DNA of 48,194 nucleotides from Planctomycetaceae bacterium (GTDB lineage: Bacteria; Planctomycetota; Planctomycetia; Pirellulales; Thermoguttaceae): contig SFIW01000014.1 of the NCBI GenBank assembly GCA_004556055.1, positions 1-48,194 of the forward strand, written 5' to 3'. A program made the translations under genes and the position numbers. The notes below the pieces were generated by a model that saw only the letters and a program-made list of their open reading frames with translations, searched no databases and was not told the DNA's origin. Below, one piece after another: positions 42,938-48,194 of this stretch; position 1 is the first letter of the stretch, and each line of letters opens with the position of its first letter.

Positions 42938-43843
42938 ATGTTAGAAAATAAAGACGCAAGCGAAAAGGCTGACGTCCTGATCGAAGCCATGAAATGGATT
43001 CGCGAGCACCGCGGGAAGATCACGGTGATCAAACTCGGCGGCAGTCTCATGGAAGACGAAGTCGCCATGATGCACCTCATTATCGACCTGGTCTTCATGG
43101 AAACCGTCGGGATGAAGCCCGTCGTTGTCCATGGAGGCGGCGCCGCCATTAGCGAAGCGATGACGAAAGCCGGTATCCAGCCGACCTTCGTCCAAGGACG
43201 TCGCTATACCGACGACGCCACGCTCGGCGTCGTGCGCGAGGTTCTTGCTCGTCAAATCTCCGGCTCTCTCGTCGATCAAATCCAATTCTACGGCGGAAAC
43301 GCCGTCGCGCTCTCCGAACCCTTCGGTTCGAACGTCCTTTATGGCAAAAAAGCGACGATCAAAGACGACGCCGGTGAAAACGTCGACCTCGGATGGGTCG
43401 GAGAAGTCACGCGCGTCGACGTCAAAAAGATCGAAGAATATTGCGATCAAGGGATCATTCCCGTCATTCCCTCCTACACCGTCCTCGAAGGTACGGAAAA
43501 TCAGGGCCTGAACGTCAACGCCGACGTCGCCGCAACCGAAGTCGCCAAGCAGCTTCGCGCTCACAAACTCGTCTTCGTTAGCGAAGTCAACGGCGTGCGC
43601 ACCGATCCGAACGATCCCAACTCCATGATCGATTCTCTTACTGCGGACGAAGCTCGAAAATTGCTCGCCTCAGGCGCTATCGTCGGCGGTATGATACCCA
43701 AAATTCAATCGTGCCTCAAAACGATTGAACGCGGCGTCGAAAAGATCCACATCATCAACGGAAGACTCCGCCACGCGATCCTGCTCGAAATCTTCACGAG
43801 CCAAGGAGTCGGGACGGAAATCGTCAACGAACGTCGCTCGTAA
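42938..43843 (+). CDS. argB: acetylglutamate kinase
   Basis: 301 residues. It phosphorylates N-acetylglutamate with ATP, the second step of cyclic arginine synthesis. Seen: ITVIKLGGSLM (phosphate binding), VVVHGGGAAISEAM, the substrate stretch GLNVNADVAATEVAKQL, and SGAIVGGMIPKIQSCLKTI near the ATP site. An N-terminal helix (residues ~1-25, MLENKDASEKADVLIEAMKWI) is of the type found in hexameric, arginine-inhibited NAGK. Ribosome site AAGGAG eight bases before the ATG. First gene of argB-argD-argF. Confidence 0.95.
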   Translation: MLENKDASEKADVLIEAMKWIREHRGKITVIKLGGSLMEDEVAMMHLIIDLVFMETVGMKPVVVHGGGAAISEAMTKAGIQPTFVQGRRYTDDATLGVVREVLARQISGSLVDQIQFYGGNAVALSEPFGSNVLYGKKATIKDDAGENVDLGWVGEVTRVDVKKIEEYCDQGIIPVIPSYTVLEGTENQGLNVNADVAATEVAKQLRAHKLVFVSEVNGVRTDPNDPNSMIDSLTADEARKLLASGAIVGGMIPKIQSCLKTIERGVEKIHIINGRLRHAILLEIFTSQGVGTEIVNERRS

Positions 43844-43919
43844 TCTTTCTCCGACCCTCTCCTTTCCAAGAAAATAATACTCGTCATTTACGACCTTTTT
43901 ATATTCAAGGCTGCATACT

Positions 43920-45107
43920 ATGTCCAGAAGTTCGCAGGAAATTATTGAACTCTTCGATAAATACGTCATTCCCAACTACACGCGTTACCCCGTCGCGCTC
44001 ACGCACGGCGAAGGCCCCTTCATCTTCGACGCGGAAGGGAACCGTTATATCGACTTCTTCCCCGGCTGGGGGTGCAACCTCTTCGGACATAGCCCCAAAC
44101 CGGTCGTCGAAGCCCTTGAACATCAGGTTGAACGACTCCTGCACGTCCCCAACAGCTGGTATATGGAAGAACAGGGCGTTTGGGCCCAGATGCTCTCCGA
44201 ACGAAGCTTCGGCGGAAAGGCCTTCTTCTGCAACTCCGGCGCGGAAGCGAACGAAGCCGCGATCAAACTCACGCGTCTCCATTCCGCGAAGGGAAAGTAT
44301 AAGATCATCACCTTCTTGAACTCCTTCCACGGGCGTTCGATGGCGACGGTTACCGCGACGGCTCAGGAGAAGTATCACCAGGGATTGGAGCCCCTCCTTC
44401 CGGGCTTCGTCTACTGTCCCTTCGGCGATCTCGAAGCGGTTAAGAACGCGATCGACGACGAAACTGCCGCCATTATGCTCGAACCGATCCAGGGGGAAGG
44501 GGGCGTCAACATGCCTCCGAAGGGATTCTTGGAAGGACTGCGCGCCCTTTGCGACGAGCGCGGGCTCCTTCTCGTCTTCGACGAAGTTCAGACCGGATGC
44601 GGACGAACGGGCGAGTGGTTCGCGTATCAGTATTTCGGCGTCACGCCCGATATTATGACCCTGGCGAAGACGATTTGCAGCGGGGTCGCCGCCGGCGCGA
44701 TGCTTTGCAAACAAGAACTGGCGCCAAGCCTGCGCAAGGGGATGCACGCTTCGACCTTCGGCGGCAACCCTGTCGCGGCTAGCGCCGGTATCGCAACGAT
44801 CAAGATGGTGGAAGAATACGGCTATCTTGATCTGGCCAAAAAAATGGGCGAACACATCAAGGCGCGCATGAACCAGTGGAAGGACGAGCTGGATATCGTC
44901 GCCGATGTTCGCGGTGTCGGCGCCATGATCGGTTGCGAACTCAAAATCGACGGAACGTGTTTCGTCCAGCGTTGTATGGAAAACAAAGTTCTTATTAACT
45001 GCACTCACGGCAAAGTCATTCGACTCTTGCCCGCAGTCAACACGCCCTTCGACGTCCTTGACGAAGGTCTCGACGTCATCGAGGCGGCTTTACGAAAGGG
45101 AGCCTGA
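43920..45107 (+). CDS. argD: acetylornithine aminotransferase
   Basis: 395 residues, normal length. PLP-dependent; converts N-acetylglutamate semialdehyde to N-acetylornithine. Seen: FPGWGCNLFGHSPK, the PLP phosphate site NSGAEANEAAIK, FHGRSMATVTAT, LEPIQGEGGVN, the PLP pyridine-binding Asp221 in FDEVQTGCGRTG, and Schiff-base Lys250 in TLAKTICSGVAAGAM. It follows argB by 76 bases and is separated from argF by one base. Confidence 0.95.
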   Translation: MSRSSQEIIELFDKYVIPNYTRYPVALTHGEGPFIFDAEGNRYIDFFPGWGCNLFGHSPKPVVEALEHQVERLLHVPNSWYMEEQGVWAQMLSERSFGGKAFFCNSGAEANEAAIKLTRLHSAKGKYKIITFLNSFHGRSMATVTATAQEKYHQGLEPLLPGFVYCPFGDLEAVKNAIDDETAAIMLEPIQGEGGVNMPPKGFLEGLRALCDERGLLLVFDEVQTGCGRTGEWFAYQYFGVTPDIMTLAKTICSGVAAGAMLCKQELAPSLRKGMHASTFGGNPVAASAGIATIKMVEEYGYLDLAKKMGEHIKARMNQWKDELDIVADVRGVGAMIGCELKIDGTCFVQRCMENKVLINCTHGKVIRLLPAVNTPFDVLDEGLDVIEAALRKGA

Positions 45108-45108
45108 C

Positions 45109-46044
45109 ATGAAGCCTCTGCGACACATTCTCACACTCTCCGATCTTACGGCGGAAGAACTCAAAACGATTCTCGAAACCGCTGAAAAGATTAAGGCCGA
45201 TTTCAAAGCGGGAAGTCGTCCGAAACTCCTCGAAGGCAAGGTTCTTGGCCTGATCTTCGAGAAGATGTCGTTGCGCACGCGCGTCAGTTTTGAGGCGGGT
45301 ATGACCCATCTAGGCGGCGGTTCCATGCTCCTCGAAGAACAGCACATCGGTCTCGGAAAGCGCGAATCGATCAAAGACGTCTCCCACGTCCTCAGCTCAA
45401 TGGTCGACTGCATCGCCTTCCGCGCCAAGAGCCACAAAACGGTCGAAGAGTTCGCGTCATACTCTTCCGTTCCCGTTATCAACGCCCTCACCGACAAATC
45501 GCATCCCTGTCAGGCGCTCGCCGACATGCTCACGATCAAAGAAGAATTCGGCTCTTTCGACGACGTGAAGATCGCATGGGTCGGAGACTCCAACAACGTC
45601 GCCGCGAGCTTTATCGAAGCCGCCGCGATGCTCGGCGTCCCCTTCGTCGTCTCTTCTCCCGAAGGTTACGCCTTCTCCAAAGAAGAGATCGACGCCCTGA
45701 CCGTGCGCCGTCAGCCCGGCTTCTCCCTCTCCTTCGTCTCCGACCCCAAGGCCGCGGTTCGCGACTGCAACGTCGTCTGTACCGACGTCTGGGTCAGCAT
45801 GGGACAGGAAAGCGAAAACGAAGAACGCGTCAAGGCCTTCTCGCAGTATCAAGTCAACGCCGACCTCATGAAAGCCGCGCGTGAAGACGCCATTTTCATG
45901 CACTGCTTGCCCGCGCGACGCGGACTCGAAGTCACCGACGAGGTCATCGACTCAAAACAGAGCCGCATCGTCGAAGAAGCGTCTAACAGAATGCACGCTC
46001 AAAAAGGTTTGCTCGTCTGGTTGCTCCAGGACGACGCGCAGTGA
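45109..46044 (+). CDS. argF: ornithine carbamoyltransferase
   Basis: 311 residues. It joins ornithine and carbamoyl phosphate to citrulline. Seen: the carbamoyl-phosphate loop SLRTR (54-58, usual STRTR), SHPCQALAD (HPCQ at 132-135), the ornithine SMG loop (230-232) and FMHCLPARRG. The SMG motif favours true OTCase over the acetyl- or succinyl-ornithine enzymes. The Thr-to-Leu change in STRTR is conservative of the arginines. The ATG at 45109 starts one base after the argD stop, with AAGGGAG inside the end of argD; a longer in-frame ORF from 45058 is an overlap artefact. Confidence 0.95.
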   Translation: MKPLRHILTLSDLTAEELKTILETAEKIKADFKAGSRPKLLEGKVLGLIFEKMSLRTRVSFEAGMTHLGGGSMLLEEQHIGLGKRESIKDVSHVLSSMVDCIAFRAKSHKTVEEFASYSSVPVINALTDKSHPCQALADMLTIKEEFGSFDDVKIAWVGDSNNVAASFIEAAAMLGVPFVVSSPEGYAFSKEEIDALTVRRQPGFSLSFVSDPKAAVRDCNVVCTDVWVSMGQESENEERVKAFSQYQVNADLMKAAREDAIFMHCLPARRGLEVTDEVIDSKQSRIVEEASNRMHAQKGLLVWLLQDDAQ

Positions 46045-46051
46045 TCCGCAC

Positions 46052-46089
46052 GGCGCGGGGTCTTCCATTGATCCCGCGCCCTTTTTTTG
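46052..46089 (+). terminator. terminator of the arg unit
   Basis: A perfect 8-bp stem GGCGCGGG/CCCGCGCC (46052-46059 with 46073-46080) then T7, eight bases past the argF stop. pheT therefore probably has its own promoter in 46090-46150. Confidence 0.9.
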
Positions 46090-46150
46090 AATGTTATTCT
46101 CGCGACGCAAACGCGTCGTCCCACTTCCTCATTACCTTGAGAGGCGTCTC

Positions 46151-48194
46151 ATGTTTATTTCCCTGGATTGGATCTCCGACTTCGTCGATATCTCCGACCT
46201 CGATCCGAAGGTCGTCGCCGACCGTCTCACTATGGCGACGGCGGAAGTCGAGGGGATCTCGACCGTCACGCGTTTCGTAGACGGCGTCCTCGTCGGACAA
46301 ATCGTCTCCGCTACGCCTTTCCAGACCCCCGAAGGAAAGACGCGAAACCTCTGCGTCGTCTCCTGCGGCGAAAAGACCTACCAAACCGTCTGCGGCGCTC
46401 CGAACGCGCGCGTCGGACTCAAGGCGCCTTTCGCTCCTGCGGGCGTCTCCCTAGGCGAAAAGAAAATTGAAGAATCGGACGTCTACGGCTATAAAAGCGA
46501 GGGTATCCTTTGTAGCGCCGCAGAACTGGGCATGTCGACTTGGCACGAAATCCTCTTCGAATGTCCCGACTCCACTCCCGTCGGAGCCCCCTTCTCCGAT
46601 TTCGTCCCCAAGACCGACACGCTCGTCGAAATCGACAATAAGAGTCTTACGCATCGTCCCGACCTCTGGGGACATTACGGCTTCGCGCGCGAACTCGCCG
46701 CGATCTTCCACCGCGAACTAAAGCCTCTTCCTCGACATAGCGTCGATCAGTACGACTCGCTACCCGCGTTCCCCGTCGCTATCGAAGATGAAAACTGCCT
46801 CTGTTACTCCGGAATTGTCTTCAGCATCAAAGCGGGTTCCACGCGCGTCCCCTCTCCGATCAAAATGCAGCGTCGTCTCCACGCTCTTGGGCAGCGCACA
46901 TACGACCTTCTCGTCGACCTCACCAACTACGTCTCCCTCGAGCTCGGTCAGCCGTCCCACGCCTTCGACGCCGACAAAGTCTCCAATATCCGCGTCGCGC
47001 CGATGGGAAAAGAGGGCGTCTTCCAGACTCTCGACGGCGTCGAACGAAAAATGAAACCCGAGGACATGATGATCTGCGACGGCGACAAACCCGTCGCCAT
47101 CGCTGGGATCATGGGCGGACTCGAAACGGAAATCACCGACGCCTCGACGCGCGTCATGCTCGAATCTGCAAACTTCCGCGCCGCCCGTATCCGCCGCACC
47201 TCCCAGAGGCTAGACCTCCGAACCGACGCGTCTCAGCGCTACGAAAAGACGCAACCCCCCGCAAACTGCAAGGTCGGAACCGAACGCATCCTCAAACTCG
47301 TCGAAGAGTCCGGCGTCGACTATAAAGTCGAAACGCGTTACTCCCTCGCCGGGGATCTTCACGATAAAACGCGCTATATCGAACTTCCCCCTGGAAGAAT
47401 GAACAAGCTCGTAGGCGTCGACTTCCCTCAAGAAAAAACGCTCGAAATCCTTCGTTCGATTCAGTTTGAAGCGGAATTCCTCGAAGACGGAACTCTCCGC
47501 GTCGGCGTTCCCTCCTTCCGAAGCGAAAAAGATATTTCGATCGAAGAGGATATCGTCGAAGAAGTGACGCGTATCTTCGGCTTCGACAATATCAAGCCGG
47601 TTCTTCCCACCTCCCCGATCCGTCCGCTCCACGTCGACGAGTATATTCGACTCGAACATCGCGCAAGACGTATTCTCGCCGCCGGTTACGGATTCCTCGA
47701 AGTCCACAACTACGGCTGGACGAACGATCAATGGACAAACAAGCTCGGATTTGACCCCGGCGCGACCCTCGAGCTTCTCAACCCGGTCGCTCCGTACGAA
47801 GCGCGCCTGCGCACGACCCTTATGCCCAACCTCCTCGCTCTCGTTCAGAAGAATCGACCTTTCCGCGATTCTTTCCGCGTCTTCGAGTTGGGACACGTCT
47901 ACCTCCTCAAGGGCGCCGTCGACGATCAGCGCAAGCCTGTCGACAGCGCGGAGAAGTGCGACGAACGACGTCGACTCGCCGGATTGAGCTTCATTCAGTC
48001 GGGAGTCTCCCTCGACGATCACTACCTTGAGATCAAGGCCGCGATCGAAGACGTCGGAAAAGCGCTCCTTCAAAACGGTTCCACCTTCGCTTTCGCCGCC
48101 ACGAAAGAAGACGTAACCCCATGGCAGAAGGCGGACTACGCCGTCGACCTTTACGTCGGAACGGAGAAAGTTGGAGCCCTAGGAGTTCTCGACA
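46151..48194 (+). CDS. pheT: phenylalanyl-tRNA synthetase beta subunit, N-terminal part (cut by window edge)
   Basis: 681 codons to the edge without a stop; the whole protein would be about 800 residues. The beta subunit carries tRNA binding and editing of the alpha2-beta2 enzyme. Seen: start MFISLDWISDFVDISDLDP; an EMAP/YtpR-type tRNA-binding domain (~40-150, VLVGQIVSATPF...VCGAPNARVGLKAPFAPAG); a B3/B4 editing domain (RPDLWGHYGFARELAAIF onward); a B5 domain ending with EDIVEEVTRIFGFDNI; and part of the core domain with LLNPVAPYEARLRTTLMPNLL. The C-terminal FDX-ACB domain lies beyond the window. The ATG at 46151 has GAGAGG upstream. No pheS is present upstream. Confidence 0.95.
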   Translation, partial: MFISLDWISDFVDISDLDPKVVADRLTMATAEVEGISTVTRFVDGVLVGQIVSATPFQTPEGKTRNLCVVSCGEKTYQTVCGAPNARVGLKAPFAPAGVSLGEKKIEESDVYGYKSEGILCSAAELGMSTWHEILFECPDSTPVGAPFSDFVPKTDTLVEIDNKSLTHRPDLWGHYGFARELAAIFHRELKPLPRHSVDQYDSLPAFPVAIEDENCLCYSGIVFSIKAGSTRVPSPIKMQRRLHALGQRTYDLLVDLTNYVSLELGQPSHAFDADKVSNIRVAPMGKEGVFQTLDGVERKMKPEDMMICDGDKPVAIAGIMGGLETEITDASTRVMLESANFRAARIRRTSQRLDLRTDASQRYEKTQPPANCKVGTERILKLVEESGVDYKVETRYSLAGDLHDKTRYIELPPGRMNKLVGVDFPQEKTLEILRSIQFEAEFLEDGTLRVGVPSFRSEKDISIEEDIVEEVTRIFGFDNIKPVLPTSPIRPLHVDEYIRLEHRARRILAAGYGFLEVHNYGWTNDQWTNKLGFDPGATLELLNPVAPYEARLRTTLMPNLLALVQKNRPFRDSFRVFELGHVYLLKGAVDDQRKPVDSAEKCDERRRLAGLSFIQSGVSLDDHYLEIKAAIEDVGKALLQNGSTFAFAATKEDVTPWQKADYAVDLYVGTEKVGALGVLD

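Noticed and set aside
47210..48073. 287-codon minus-strand ORF opposite pheT
   Set aside because: Antisense shadow; pheT domains are clear on the plus strand.

Overview
The window looks like a fragment of a Planctomycetota chromosome, perhaps a gut or Pirellulales/Thermoguttaceae-like lineage. The evidence is the surface-protein N-terminus with an LENREML-type motif at 904-3975, paired Tat-exported Gfo/Idh/MocA oxidoreductases, a very long DnaA, and many lineage-specific secreted proteins. Codon use is strongly biased to GTC/GAC/TCG/GCG throughout, except in the first ~800 bases. No rRNA, tRNA, CRISPR array, insertion sequence or prophage could be recognised. Both ends cut genes.

Left edge (1-900): the first 171 codons of dptF, the ATPase of phosphorothioation-dependent restriction, lie on the minus strand. 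A consensus sigma70-type promoter and a 58-codon ORF sit upstream. The gene reaches the window edge through a run of 12 G.

904-14803 (mostly minus strand): a secreted FG-GAP/dockerin-like protein; an overlapping pair encoding a YhaN/SbcC-like ATPase with a 290-residue acidic tail and a YhaO/SbcD-like phosphoesterase; a secreted zinc metalloprotease with a ~150-residue coiled coil just before its HExxH site; and a VanZ-Nudix fusion.

14987-20131: a two-gene envelope unit (an unknown anchored protein, then an outer-membrane beta-barrel), a NifU scaffold with a long linker, tyrS and a GNAT acetyltransferase.

20221-23579 (minus strand): dhaK-dhaL-lsrF, a dihydroxyacetone-kinase-type pair with an LsrF thiolase/aldolase, and a YfcE-like phosphodiesterase.

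23855-34379: carbohydrate genes, namely malQ, a secreted 1,175-residue GH2 enzyme and two tandem Tat-exported Gfo/Idh/MocA paralogues, with a Ca2+/Na+ exchanger and rpmB among them.

34620-48194: an SppA-type peptidase; dnaA with three AT-hook motifs in its linker and a perfect dyad across its best promoter; a PQQ-type propeller with a DPFG-repeat tail; a GAF protein; rpsR with a long structured leader; an argB-argD-argF arginine unit; and pheT, cut by the right edge, with no pheS beside it.

The points most worth a second look are the AT-hook DnaA with its promoter dyad, the dhaK-dhaL-lsrF set, the edge dptF, the rpsR leader, the VanZ-Nudix fusion and the coiled-coil metalloprotease.
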